Assembly (NCBI GenBank): GCA_045533175.1
Contig: JAZSHJ010000039.1
Location: 1-20,853, forward strand
DNA: 20,853 bases
DNA from: SIG588 sp045533175
GTDB lineage: Bacteria > Bacillota > Clostridia > Oscillospirales > Acutalibacteraceae
Direction: 5' to 3'
The position numbers and the translations under genes are program-made. Shown piece after piece: positions 1 through 7,852 of the stretch (its first letter is position 1; every line of letters starts with the position of its first letter). The notes below the pieces were generated by a model. The model saw only the letters and a program-made list of their open reading frames with translations, did not search any database and had not been told where the DNA came from.

Positions 1-7
1 TTTTCAT
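1..7 (-). CDS. 5' end of an unidentified minus-strand gene (partial)
   Basis: Only the ATG and the next codons lie inside the window; the gene runs off the left edge. The start is supported by an AAGGAGG Shine-Dalgarno sequence on the minus strand about nine bases upstream. The product cannot be named. Its leader (8-145) contains several hairpins, and one of them can mask this ribosome binding site, so the gene may be controlled at translation. Confidence 0.55.
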
Positions 8-12
8 TGTTT

Positions 13-76
13 AAAACCTCCTTGTTCCTCTTGTGATGCGGTCGCCAAACCTTCACTAGAGTATCACGGAGGTTTT
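13..76 (-). promoter_or_regulatory. Leader inverted repeat that can sequester the Shine-Dalgarno site
   Basis: On the minus strand the nonamer at 68-76 (AAAACCTCC) is perfectly complementary to 13-21 (GGAGGTTTT), which contains the Shine-Dalgarno site of the gene starting at 7. A competing inner pairing is available between GTGAT (63-67 region) and ATCAC (33-37), plus CCTC/GAGG. Mutually exclusive pairings of this kind are typical of translational riboswitches or attenuators. I do not recognise the aptamer class. A plain leader hairpin without ligand control is equally possible. Confidence 0.4.
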
Positions 77-966
77 TCTTTGCCAAGGCTTTTTATCTCC
101 CCTGGTAGAACCAGGGGTTGTTTCATGCCTAAAGGCGCCAAAGCAAAAACGCTGTGAGGAACATCCTCACAACGTTTTTTGTTTGCGAGTTTGCAGATAG
201 TTCCGCGGGGATACGCCGAGGGCTTGCTTGAACACGGTTGAAAAGTACAACGGATCGGAGAACCCCGACAGCAACGCCACGTTTTGATGGAATCCAACCC
301 GTTATCGAACAGCGACACGGCATAGCGAATGCGCAAGGTGCGCAAATACTCAGCGTAGCCAATGCCGGTCTCCTTTTTGAACAGATGGGAAAGATATTTC
401 GGATTATAGGATATTTCCTCCGCCAACGTCGCGAGCGAAAGGGACGTGTCCGTGAAATGCGTTTCAGACAGTTTGATGATGCGTGCGATCAACGCGCTTT
501 GTGCGCCGCAATGTTCGTATAACCGCGAGAAAGTGTAAAGCAAAATGCTTTCTGCCGCAAGGTCGATCGTTACGTTGGATGCGCGCGACAAACTCTCTTT
601 CCACAGCGGGATCAATCCGTCGTGACCTGCAAAACTGCGTGTTTGGGCGGTTATGTGGAAGCGGTCGAACAAAACGGCGGCGCGCGGTCCGTCAAAAGCG
701 ATGTACAGATATTCGCAACTTTCGGCAGCGTCAACGTAAAGGCGTTCCCCTTTAAAGCAAAAAACCAATGTTCCCACAGAAAACGGAAGCCGTTGCCCGT
801 TGATGACCGCTGTCCCTTCGCCTTTGGTGAACAGCATGGCGCGATGATTGAAAAGCGACGATTCCGTTTGCATAACCGTGCGGTCGGTTTCGTACACAAA
901 GCACGCCACCGTGAGGTCGGTGGTGTAAGACGCCGGCACGAACTTGCAGATGTTATGTTCTTTCAT
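64..966 (-). CDS. AraC-family transcriptional regulator, frameshifted near its C-terminus
   Basis: A DNA-binding regulator with an N-terminal cupin-like sensing domain (about residues 15-150) and a C-terminal AraC double helix-turn-helix (from about residue 160; the first helix-turn-helix includes LATLAEEISYNPKYLSHLFK). The start at 966 has an AGGAGG site. The reading frame breaks at an A4 run (282-285 on the plus strand, about residue 228): the open frame runs on to 64 with no family similarity. Restoring one A gives SIKNVALLSGFSDPLYFSTV, a typical second AraC helix-turn-helix, and a stop at 167-169 inside the terminator, for 266 residues, a normal length. It is divergent from the transporter-oxidoreductase operon and probably regulates it. 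Either a genuine pseudogene, a phase-variable gene, or a homopolymer sequencing error. Confidence 0.85.
   Translation of the reverse strand: MKEHNICKFVPASYTTDLTVACFVYETDRTVMQTESSLFNHRAMLFTKGEGTAVINGQRLPFSVGTLVFCFKGERLYVDAAESCEYLYIAFDGPRAAVLFDRFHITAQTRSFAGHDGLIPLWKESLSRASNVTIDLAAESILLYTFSRLYEHCGAQSALIARIIKLSETHFTDTSLSLATLAEEISYNPKYLSHLFKKETGIGYAEYLRTLRIRYAVSLFDNGLDSIKTWRCCRGSPIRCTFQPCSSKPSAYPRGTICKLANKKRCEDVPHSVFALAPLGMKQPLVLPGEIKSLGKEKPP
99..117. other. 7-bp hairpin in the gap between two minus-strand genes
   Basis: CCCCTGG (99-105) and CCAGGGG (111-117) form a perfect stem with a 5-nt loop. The plus strand continues TTGTTT, but no plus-strand gene ends here. On the minus strand no U-run follows, so it is more likely part of the leader of the gene starting at 7 than a terminator. 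Confidence 0.4.
145..179 (-). terminator. Bidirectional intrinsic terminator of the AraC-type gene
   Basis: A long inverted repeat: TGTGAGGA (153-160), loop ACA, TCCTCACA (164-171), flanked by AAAAACG (145-151) and CGTTTTT (173-179). On the minus strand the stem is followed by GCGTTTTTG. The stop codon of the frame-corrected AraC gene (167-169) lies inside the stem, which supports the corrected frame. Confidence 0.85.
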
Positions 967-998
967 TTAAGCCAACCTCCTGTAGAAGGGCTACCTCT

Positions 999-1027
999 AT
1001 TGTAGGAGGATTTCTTTGAAAATGCAA
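999..1027 (-). promoter_or_regulatory. SigA-type promoter of the AraC-family gene
   Basis: On the minus strand TTGCAT (1022-1027) is followed after 17 nt by TACAAT (999-1004), about 33 bases before the gene start at 966. It is back-to-back with the promoter at 1070-1098. Between them ATCG-AA-CGAT (about 1032-1041) is a small inverted repeat that could be part of an operator. Confidence 0.7.
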
Positions 1028-1069
1028 GAGCGATCGAACGATTTTCCATAAATATATAGAAAAAACCTA

Positions 1070-1098
1070 TTGATAAAGCATGGGGAGGTGTGTATAGT
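1070..1098 (+). promoter_or_regulatory. SigA-type promoter of the transporter-oxidoreductase operon
   Basis: TTGATA (1070-1075), 17-nt spacer, TATAGT (1093-1098), 20 bases before the ATG at 1119. The short distance implies a leader of about ten bases. It shares a 150-bp intergenic region with the divergent AraC-type regulator. Confidence 0.65.
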
Positions 1099-1118
1099 GA
1101 AAGCAGAGAGGTGAGAGC

Positions 1119-1982
1119 ATGTACTATGCATGGGTGATGCTGTCGGTGGCGATGTTCGGCGGTTGCTTTTGGCTTAACGATGCGTACCGCCGCTTGCACG
1201 GCAGCGGATTGGTCATCAGTTTTCAGTATTCCTTGCTCACGTCGCTGGCGGGTTTGGCGGTGTTGCTGGCTGTTAACGGTTTCCGTTTTGAATTTACACC
1301 GTTTACATTGCTGATGGCGGTGGTTGCTACGGTCAACGGGAAACTGTACTCCATTTGCAGTTTTAAGGCACTCGATAAGATCAATCTGTCGCTGTATTCA
1401 TTGTTTTCCATGTTGGGCGGCATGGTGTTGCCGTTTTTGCAGGGTATCCTGTTTTACGGGGAACCGCTGACATGGGGAAAAGGCGTCTGTTTGGTGATCA
1501 TTACGGCGGCGCTGGCGCTTACGGTGGAACGCGGCGAAAAAAAGCGCGGCGGCACGATCTATTACATCGGCGTGTTTGTGTTCAACGGGATGTCGGGGGT
1601 GCTGTCCAAACTGTTCACCGAAGCACCGTTCCCCAAAACAAGTGCGGCGGGATATTCCGTGTTGTGTGCTTTGTGCGGCGTGGTGATATCGGGGCTTTTA
1701 TTGATTCCGTATTACGCGACCGATCGTGTGCCGCGGATGTCTTGGCGCGGTGCGGCGGTGGCAGCGGCCGCGGGTTCGCTTAATAAGATAGCAAACTATA
1801 TTCTGGTGTTTGCTCTCTTGTTCTTGGATGCCTCGGTGCAATACCCGATGGTCACGGGCGGTGTGATGATCGTGTCCACCGCGCTGTGCTTGGTGAACAA
1901 AACGCGCCCGAGTAAAAGAGAACTCATATCGGTATCTTTGGCCTTTTTAGGTCTGTTGGCGTTGTTTATTATTCCAATTTAA
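1119..1982 (+). CDS. DMT-superfamily (EamA-like) integral membrane transporter
   Basis: A 287-residue, almost wholly hydrophobic protein with about ten predicted membrane helices in two halves separated near residue 140 by a basic loop (ERGEKKRGG), as in the duplicated EamA fold of drug/metabolite transporters. Small residues and a few charges alternate along the helices. It has no large soluble domain. It is followed after 18 bases by a Gfo/Idh/MocA oxidoreductase and is divergent from an AraC regulator, so the likely job is uptake or export of the sugar or polyol on which the oxidoreductase acts (inference). The substrate cannot be read from the sequence. A GAGAGGTGAG stretch upstream of the ATG serves as ribosome binding site. 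Confidence 0.8.
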   Translation: MYYAWVMLSVAMFGGCFWLNDAYRRLHGSGLVISFQYSLLTSLAGLAVLLAVNGFRFEFTPFTLLMAVVATVNGKLYSICSFKALDKINLSLYSLFSMLGGMVLPFLQGILFYGEPLTWGKGVCLVIITAALALTVERGEKKRGGTIYYIGVFVFNGMSGVLSKLFTEAPFPKTSAAGYSVLCALCGVVISGLLLIPYYATDRVPRMSWRGAAVAAAAGSLNKIANYILVFALLFLDASVQYPMVTGGVMIVSTALCLVNKTRPSKRELISVSLAFLGLLALFIIPI

Positions 1983-2000
1983 CATAAAGGAGAGAGAAAC

Positions 2001-3254
2001 ATGAAAAAGATCAGACTCGGCATTTTCGGCGTGGGCACACGCGGTATTTACATTGGGCGGGATGCTATGCTCAACGGCGCAGAGATTGTGGCGGTGTGCG
2101 ATTTTCGTGAGGAGTGCTTAAACGAAGCCGTAAAGGAACTGGGGGCGGATATCGCTCTTTACCGCACCTTCGATGAGTTTATCGAACACGATATGGATGC
2201 GGTGGTGTTGGCAAACTTCTTTCACGAGCACGCACCGTATGCCGTCCGTTGCTTTGAAAAGGGATTGCACGTGTATTCCGAATGCATCAGCAACGGCACG
2301 ATGGCGGAAGGGGTGGAACTCATCCGCGCCTTCGAAAAGAGCGATTCCATTTATTATTTGGCGGAAAATTATCCAATGATGAAATTCAACCGTGAAATGC
2401 AGCGCGTGTGTGCGGGCGGCACGTTGGGAAAGATTATCTATGCAGAAGGGGAATACAACCATCCGGGCAACGTCTATGACATACAATCCAAGAAGTTGTA
2501 CAACTATTTCCCCGAACATTGGCGTAACTTTCTGCCCCGCACCTATTACGTGACACACTCGCTCGGCCCCATCATGCGGGCGACAGGGGCCACCCCGCGC
2601 CGTGTAACGGCCATGGCGGTGTTTGCTCCGATAGAAGGAGAAGATGCACCCACCGCATCTTACGGCGGTGATCGTGCGGCGGTAATCATGACGCAAAACG
2701 ACGATGGTTCTATCTTTCGTTTCACGGGTTGTGCGGCGTTTGGCGCGCACCACAATGCCTATCGCATCTGCGGCACCAAAGGCTCGATCGAAAATCTGCG
2801 CGGCATGGGCGAGCAGGTGATGCTTCGTTACAACGAATGGGAAAAACCCGAAGGGGTGAAAGACGGGTTGTATGAACCCGCATGGAACGATAAGGACGAA
2901 GATTTGATCAAACAGACGGCGCACGGCGGTGCAGATTACATCAGCGTGCGCAACTTCCTTGATTGTGTTCGCGAAGGGCATCAGCCGGAGCATCCGTTTG
3001 ATATCTACAGCGCGGTGGCAATGTCCTCGGTGGCGATTCTCGGTCACCGTTCGGTGCTTGCGGGCGGTGTGCCGTTTGATATCCCCGATTTTCACGCCGA
3101 ATCTGCGCGTGTGCAGTATGAAAACGATCGTGAAACGCCGTTTTACGGCACAAACGGAAGTAAACCGACGATCCCCTGCTGTTCACACACCGATTTTGCC
3201 CCCTCCGACAGCCAGTTGGCCGCTTACAAACACGTGCTGGGCATTGAGGAATAA
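2001..3254 (+). CDS. Gfo/Idh/MocA-family oxidoreductase
   Basis: A 417-residue NAD(P)-dependent sugar or cyclitol dehydrogenase of the Gfo/Idh/MocA family. The N-terminal Rossmann fold starts at once with LGIFGVGTRG and is followed by an acidic strand end (VAVCDF) that should hold the nucleotide ribose. The C-terminal alpha/beta substrate domain begins after AENYPMMKFNREM (about residue 120). The usual EKP motif, whose lysine is catalytic in many members, is replaced by SECISNGT, so the chemistry may differ or rely on other residues. AAGGAGAG precedes the ATG by nine bases. It is the second gene of the operon begun by the DMT transporter and is closed by a strong terminator. Confidence 0.85.
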   Translation: MKKIRLGIFGVGTRGIYIGRDAMLNGAEIVAVCDFREECLNEAVKELGADIALYRTFDEFIEHDMDAVVLANFFHEHAPYAVRCFEKGLHVYSECISNGTMAEGVELIRAFEKSDSIYYLAENYPMMKFNREMQRVCAGGTLGKIIYAEGEYNHPGNVYDIQSKKLYNYFPEHWRNFLPRTYYVTHSLGPIMRATGATPRRVTAMAVFAPIEGEDAPTASYGGDRAAVIMTQNDDGSIFRFTGCAAFGAHHNAYRICGTKGSIENLRGMGEQVMLRYNEWEKPEGVKDGLYEPAWNDKDEDLIKQTAHGGADYISVRNFLDCVREGHQPEHPFDIYSAVAMSSVAILGHRSVLAGGVPFDIPDFHAESARVQYENDRETPFYGTNGSKPTIPCCSHTDFAPSDSQLAAYKHVLGIEE

Positions 3255-3256
3255 GA

Positions 3257-3296
3257 CAAACCGCCGCGGGAACGCAACCGCGGCGGTTTGTATTTT
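3257..3296 (+). terminator. Intrinsic terminator after the Gfo/Idh gene
   Basis: A 13-bp perfect stem, CAAACCGCCGCGG (3257-3269) with CCGCGGCGGTTTG (3278-3290), followed by TATTTT. Confidence 0.9.
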
Positions 3297-3321
3297 CGAA
3301 ACTATTTCGGAATAATTTGCG

Positions 3322-3350
3322 TTGCATTTGGTGCGGTTGTTTGGTATAAT
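3322..3350 (+). promoter_or_regulatory. SigA-type promoter of the mannosidase operon
   Basis: TTGCAT (3322-3327), 17-nt spacer, TATAAT (3345-3350) with a TGG extended -10. It lies between the preceding terminator and the ATG at 3382, which fixes that ATG as the start: any start further upstream would fall inside the promoter. Confidence 0.85.
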
Positions 3351-3381
3351 AAGAAAAACAACGTACTGTGGGGGGGCCTTT

Positions 3382-5904
3382 ATGCAGACATGGAATTTAA
3401 ACGGCGAATGGACGCTCACTTGCTACGATTACCGTGAGATAATGCCCGATACCGCTGATTTCGGCAACGCAAAACTCACCCTTTCGGCTACCGTGCCGGG
3501 TGACGTGCACGCCGATTTGCAAAAGGCGGGGTTGCTGGATGAGGTGTTTTACAGCGACAACTATTTAAAAGCCGCGTGGGTACCCGAAAGCGATTGGTGC
3601 TATACGCGTGAATTTACGGTGGATACCCTCGAGGCACGCAACGAACTCGTGTTTGAAGGGCTGGATCTGTACGCGGTCATTTATCTGAACGGCAAAAAGG
3701 TGGGGGAAACCGAAAATGCGCTTATTCCGCACCACATTTCGGTGGATGGCGTGATCCGCAAGGGGGTGAACACCCTCGCGGTATATTTCCGTTCGGTACG
3801 CAAGATCAGCGCCGCCTTTCCGAAGGAAAAATACGGCGGCTGTTTTGATACGGCACGTTTGTTTATGCGCAAAGCGCAATGTCAGTTCAGTTGGGACTGG
3901 GCGCCCGCCCTGCCGGCGGTGGGGATCTGGCAAGATGTGAAACTGGTATCCCGCGCAGGACACCGCATTTTGTCCCACCGTTTTGACACCCGTTTGGACG
4001 GACGTGTGACCTGCTTTTTTGAAATCGACGGCGAAGGTGCGAAATGGGCGGGGGATGCACAGGAGTTTGAACGCAAACTCATTTCGGTGGACGTGCCGCA
4101 ATCCGAACGCACCTACCGCGTGAAACTCGCGGTGCAAAACGGCAATGAAATCATCGAAACGGAACGCGCGTTTCAGGATTATCGCGAGTTTTTCACCTTC
4201 ACGGTCAACGATCCGAAACTTTGGTGGCCGCACGATATGGGCGACCAACCGTTGTATCCTTACACCTTCTCGTATTACGAGGACGGGGTGCTCAGCGATG
4301 AGGTGAGCGGGCGGTTTGCGATTCGTACGGTACAGCTCAACGAAGAACCGCGCGACAACGGCGAGGATGGCTTAAAATGCGAATTGTTGGTGAACGGAGA
4401 ACGCACCTTCCTGAAGGGCGGCAACTGGGTGCCGATGGATTGTTTCCCCGGCACGGTCACTGAGGAACGCTATCGCCGCATTCTCACGATGGCGCGGGAC
4501 GGCAACGTGAATGCGTTTCGCATTTGGGGCGGCGGCATCTATGAAAAGGATGTGTTCTACGACCTCTGTGATGAACTCGGCATCCTCATTTGGCAGGATC
4601 TGGCATTTGCGTGTGCGGAGGTGCCGGTGGATCATCCCGGTTTGTTGGATCTTATCAATGCGGAGATCGATACGGTGGTGCGCCGCCTTTCCAACCACCC
4701 CTGCATTGCCATCTGGTGCGGCGGAAACGAGCGCAACGGCTGTTTCGGGTATTTCCCTTGTCTTGGTGAAGAACTGTTCCTTTACACCATGCGCGGCATC
4801 GTGAACGGGTTGGATCCTACCCGTCCGTATGTGGACGGCAGTCCTTATGGATATAACCACATGGGCGGCCGTATGCGCAGCGGTGACCATCACACCTCGG
4901 CGTTTAACATCGGCAGTACGTTGGATTGGAACGAGCGTCGCGAACGCTTCAAATCCACCGCCAGCGGTATGGCCACCGAAGTGGGGTGCATGGGCTTCCC
5001 GCCGATGAGCAGTTTGAAAAAGTATATTCCCGAAGAGGAGATGTCCCACGACAGTCGCGTGATCGATCTGCACTTTGTGCGCAATCCTCACGACGGCGAG
5101 GGGAAAGGCTTCCTTGAAAAGGAATACGAATTGGCAAACGATATGTTCGGGGAATGTGCCGATTTTAAAGACTTTGCGAAGAAATCCGCCTGCGCGCAGT
5201 CGGAATACGTGAAATTCGATACCGCCTTCCACCGCAGTCGCAAAGGCAACTGTGCGGCGTCGCTTCTGTGGATGTATAACGATTGCTGGCCGTGCGGCAC
5301 ATGGTCGATAGTGGATTATTATCTGGAACCTAAAGCAGCGTATTATGCGTTGAAGAGCGTGTGTGTGCCCGCGCAGGTGCTGGTGACAAACCGCCCCGAA
5401 GGGCTCGGTGCATGGGCGGTGAACGACACCCGCACGAACAAGTACGGTACGCTCACGGTGGGGCAGATGGACGTGGACGGTACGGTGGTGTTCACGGAAA
5501 CGAAAGAGATCGTGGCTCCCGCATTGTCCTCGGTGAAGGTGTACGATTTTTCCCATGCCGAAAGTGCACGCCCGAACAGTTTTGTGTTTGCCACCTTCAC
5601 TTGCGAAGGGGAGGAAACCCACAGCGTGTGGTTCTTTGAAAACTGGCACGAGATCGCATGGCCGCAACCGATCCTCACAGTAACGGCGGAACAAAAAGAC
5701 CGTCATCGCATCACCGTGACGCTCACAAGCGAAAAATATACCCGCTTTGTGCGTCTGCAAGGGCTTGGCGACAGCGTGAATTACAGCGACAACTACTTTG
5801 ATCTGTTGCCGGGACAGAAGAAGATCGTGGTGATCACCGCCGAAAAAGAAATCACCATGGACGATATCACGGTGGATCATTGGCTGACGGATTGGAAAGA
5901 GTAA
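3382..5904 (+). CDS. Glycoside hydrolase family 2 beta-mannosidase
   Basis: An 840-residue exo-beta-mannosidase of GH2, hydrolysing terminal beta-1,4-mannosides from manno-oligosaccharides or trimmed N-glycans. The order is: sugar-binding jelly-roll domain (about 1-200, with NGEWTL and VPGDVHADL near the start), Ig-like domain (about 200-330), TIM barrel (about 340-640, from FLKGGNWVPMD) and C-terminal beta domains. The acid/base is Glu450 in WCGGNE and the nucleophile Glu533 in TEVGCMGFP; SWDWAP (about 170) is also characteristic of beta-mannosidases. There is no signal peptide, so it acts in the cytoplasm on imported oligosaccharides. The start at 3382 lies 32 bases after the -10 and has a poly-G ribosome binding site. 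First gene of an operon with an SGNH hydrolase and D-lactate dehydrogenase. No lesion seen. Confidence 0.92.
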   Translation: MQTWNLNGEWTLTCYDYREIMPDTADFGNAKLTLSATVPGDVHADLQKAGLLDEVFYSDNYLKAAWVPESDWCYTREFTVDTLEARNELVFEGLDLYAVIYLNGKKVGETENALIPHHISVDGVIRKGVNTLAVYFRSVRKISAAFPKEKYGGCFDTARLFMRKAQCQFSWDWAPALPAVGIWQDVKLVSRAGHRILSHRFDTRLDGRVTCFFEIDGEGAKWAGDAQEFERKLISVDVPQSERTYRVKLAVQNGNEIIETERAFQDYREFFTFTVNDPKLWWPHDMGDQPLYPYTFSYYEDGVLSDEVSGRFAIRTVQLNEEPRDNGEDGLKCELLVNGERTFLKGGNWVPMDCFPGTVTEERYRRILTMARDGNVNAFRIWGGGIYEKDVFYDLCDELGILIWQDLAFACAEVPVDHPGLLDLINAEIDTVVRRLSNHPCIAIWCGGNERNGCFGYFPCLGEELFLYTMRGIVNGLDPTRPYVDGSPYGYNHMGGRMRSGDHHTSAFNIGSTLDWNERRERFKSTASGMATEVGCMGFPPMSSLKKYIPEEEMSHDSRVIDLHFVRNPHDGEGKGFLEKEYELANDMFGECADFKDFAKKSACAQSEYVKFDTAFHRSRKGNCAASLLWMYNDCWPCGTWSIVDYYLEPKAAYYALKSVCVPAQVLVTNRPEGLGAWAVNDTRTNKYGTLTVGQMDVDGTVVFTETKEIVAPALSSVKVYDFSHAESARPNSFVFATFTCEGEETHSVWFFENWHEIAWPQPILTVTAEQKDRHRITVTLTSEKYTRFVRLQGLGDSVNYSDNYFDLLPGQKKIVVITAEKEITMDDITVDHWLTDWKE

Positions 5905-5979
5905 TTCAGAAAAATGCTGTTCTCGTGAGAGATATGCTGTATTGCCTGACAAAGGTAAGTATAAACCGAGGTGACGCGC

Positions 5980-6705
5980 ATGGATATTCGCCAAAAATTG
6001 CAACTGGATTATGAAGGGTTGATCGAACACGGTCCCATCACCGTTGTCGCGTTCGGCGACAGCGTGACACACGGTGCGGTGGGTGAAGGCGAGATCAATT
6101 ATGAAACCGTATACTGGAATCGCTTGAAACAAAAATTGAACGCGGTGCGAAAGTATGTGCCGATCAATGTGATCAACGCGGGTATCGGCGGCATTACGGC
6201 AGCGGCGTCGCTCGGACGCATGGATCTCCATGTGTTGGCGCACAATCCCGATCTGGTGATCGTCTGCTTCGGTTTGAACGATGTGAACGGCGATTTGGCG
6301 GAATATCTGAATGCATTGCGTGAGATATTTATCCGCTGTACGGAGCGTGGGATTGAAACGGTGTTTATGACACCGAATATGCTTAACACCTACGTGGCGG
6401 AAGATACCCCGAAAATGCATTGGGAATACGCCCACAAGACGGCCGCAATGCAAAACGAGGGGCGTCTTGATCGCTACATAGCCGAAGCGGTGGCGCTCGC
6501 GCGGGACATGAGCGTGACGGTGTGCGATTGTTATGCCGCATGGAAAAAGCTGGCCGAAACCGAAGATACCACCATGTTGCTGGCCAACCGTATTAACCAT
6601 CCCACCTGCGAAATGCACGAACTGTTTGCGCAAATGTTGTTTGAAACGGTGATGGGCAAACAAGCCGTAGATACCGTCGATGAACACACGATGTATCGCG
6701 AATAA
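5980..6705 (+). CDS. SGNH/GDSL-family hydrolase (esterase)
   Basis: A 241-residue SGNH-fold esterase, probably removing acetyl or other acyl groups from sugars. Block I is FGDSVTHG with nucleophile Ser28; the block II glycine is in NAGIGGITA; block III is GLND with Asn100; the catalytic histidine is probably His207 in INHPT. The aspartate usual three residues before that His is an Arg, so the charge-relay acid is missing or elsewhere. There is no signal peptide. The ATG at 5980 is chosen over the GTG at 5971 because GAGGTG lies six bases before the ATG and overlaps that GTG. It follows the beta-mannosidase by 75 bases without a terminator, which fits deacetylation of acetylated mannan fragments (inference). 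Confidence 0.82.
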   Translation: MDIRQKLQLDYEGLIEHGPITVVAFGDSVTHGAVGEGEINYETVYWNRLKQKLNAVRKYVPINVINAGIGGITAAASLGRMDLHVLAHNPDLVIVCFGLNDVNGDLAEYLNALREIFIRCTERGIETVFMTPNMLNTYVAEDTPKMHWEYAHKTAAMQNEGRLDRYIAEAVALARDMSVTVCDCYAAWKKLAETEDTTMLLANRINHPTCEMHELFAQMLFETVMGKQAVDTVDEHTMYRE

Positions 6706-6747
6706 AATCGGATATACTATCTCCGAAAGGGAGGAGAACCAAAGGGT

Positions 6748-7728
6748 ATGAAAGTTGCATTTTTTGATGCCAAACCGTACGATAAGCCGTCGTTTGAACG
6801 GTACGGCGAAGCGGCGGGTTTGCGTTTTAAGTTTTACGAAACCAAATTGACGGAAGATACCGTCGCGTTGGCGCGCGGGTGCGAGGGGATTTGTGCGTTC
6901 GTGAATGATGAAGTGTCGGCACCCGTGATCGACCGCTTGATGGAAATGGGGTGCCGTTTCATCGCGTTGCGTTGTGCGGGTTACAACAATGTGGATCTTT
7001 CGTATCTGGGGGATAAAATGCCGGTGTTTCACGTGCCGGCCTATTCACCCCATTCGGTGGCGGAACACGCGATGGCGATGTTGCTCACATCCATTCGCCG
7101 CATTCACAAGGCGTATATCCGCACCCGTGATTTTAATTTCAGCCTGAACGGAATGACAGGCTTTGATCTGCACGGCAAAACGGTCGGCGTAGTGGGCACG
7201 GGTAAGATCGGTCGCTGTTTTATTGATATTTGCCGCGGATTCGGCATGCGCGTGTTGGCGTACGACAAATTTCCCGCCGATCTTCCCGACGTGGAATACG
7301 TGGATACCGACACGCTGTTCCGTGAAAGCGACATCATCTCGTTGCATTGTCCGCTGACGAAAGAAACCTATCATATGATTGACGATACGGCCATCCGCAA
7401 AATGAAATCCCGTGCCATGATCATCAATACTTCCCGCGGGGCGCTGATCGATGCGGAAGATCTTTTGACGGCGATCAAAGAACGGCGCATCGGCGGCGCG
7501 TGCTTGGACGTGTATGAAGAAGAATCCGACATCTTCTTCGAGGATTTTTCCAATCATATTGTGGCCGACGATATTCTCACCCGTCTGATCTCGATGCCCA
7601 ATGTCATCGTGACTTCCCACCAAGCTTTTTTGACCGAAGAAGCGCTCGACAGCATTGCCGAAACCACCGTGCAAAACATCGCGGGATATCTCAAAGACGG
7701 TACTTTGCAAAACCAAGTGAAGAAATGA
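6748..7728 (+). CDS. ldhA: D-lactate dehydrogenase (D-2-hydroxyacid dehydrogenase family)
   Basis: A 326-residue NADH-dependent enzyme reducing pyruvate to D-lactate. It closely follows the E. coli LdhA pattern: opening KVAFFDAKPYDK, the substrate-domain signature ALRCAGYNNVDL, VPAYSPHSVAEHA, NAD-binding GTGKIG, then the catalytic Arg in NTSRGALID, Glu in LDVYEEE and His in TSHQAFLTEEAL. Its length matches the family. GGGAGGAG lies upstream of the ATG. It is the last gene of the beta-mannosidase operon, before a strong terminator. Coupling a fermentation enzyme to glycan breakdown would let the cell re-oxidise NADH during sugar use. A related 2-hydroxyacid substrate cannot be excluded. Confidence 0.9.
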   Translation: MKVAFFDAKPYDKPSFERYGEAAGLRFKFYETKLTEDTVALARGCEGICAFVNDEVSAPVIDRLMEMGCRFIALRCAGYNNVDLSYLGDKMPVFHVPAYSPHSVAEHAMAMLLTSIRRIHKAYIRTRDFNFSLNGMTGFDLHGKTVGVVGTGKIGRCFIDICRGFGMRVLAYDKFPADLPDVEYVDTDTLFRESDIISLHCPLTKETYHMIDDTAIRKMKSRAMIINTSRGALIDAEDLLTAIKERRIGGACLDVYEEESDIFFEDFSNHIVADDILTRLISMPNVIVTSHQAFLTEEALDSIAETTVQNIAGYLKDGTLQNQVKK

Positions 7729-7772
7729 AAAGAAAACGGCTTGAAATAAGGCTACTTCCCATAAGGATGTTT

Positions 7773-7810
7773 ACGAGTAACAGATTAAAAATCTGTTACT
7801 CGTATTTTTT
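7773..7810 (+). terminator. Intrinsic terminator of the mannosidase-ldhA operon
   Basis: A 13-bp perfect stem, ACGAGTAACAGAT (7773-7785) with ATCTGTTACTCGT (7791-7803), then ATTTTTT. It marks the left edge of the AT-rich island. Confidence 0.9.
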
Positions 7811-7817
7811 CTAACAC

Positions 7818-7846
7818 TTTACATTATGAATTGCTTGTGATATAAT
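7818..7846 (+). promoter_or_regulatory. Strong promoter at the left end of the AT-rich island
   Basis: TTTACA (7818-7823), 17-nt spacer, TATAAT (7841-7846) with a TGA extended -10. Transcription should begin near 7853, exactly at the first base of the long stem of the structured RNA. Confidence 0.85.
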
Positions 7847-7852
7847 GTGTTC

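Noticed and set aside
2118..3095. Minus-strand frame of 325 codons opposite the first Gfo/Idh gene
   Set aside because: Antisense shadow with His/Arg-rich composition and no ribosome binding site.
3322..3381. Upstream start for the beta-mannosidase
   Set aside because: It would begin at the -35 box; transcription starts after 3350.
4372..7032. Very long open frame on the minus strand (886 codons) across beta-mannosidase, SGNH and ldhA
   Set aside because: Its protein is rich in His/Arg with no domain, has no ribosome binding site, and spans three well-supported plus-strand genes; it is a codon-bias shadow.
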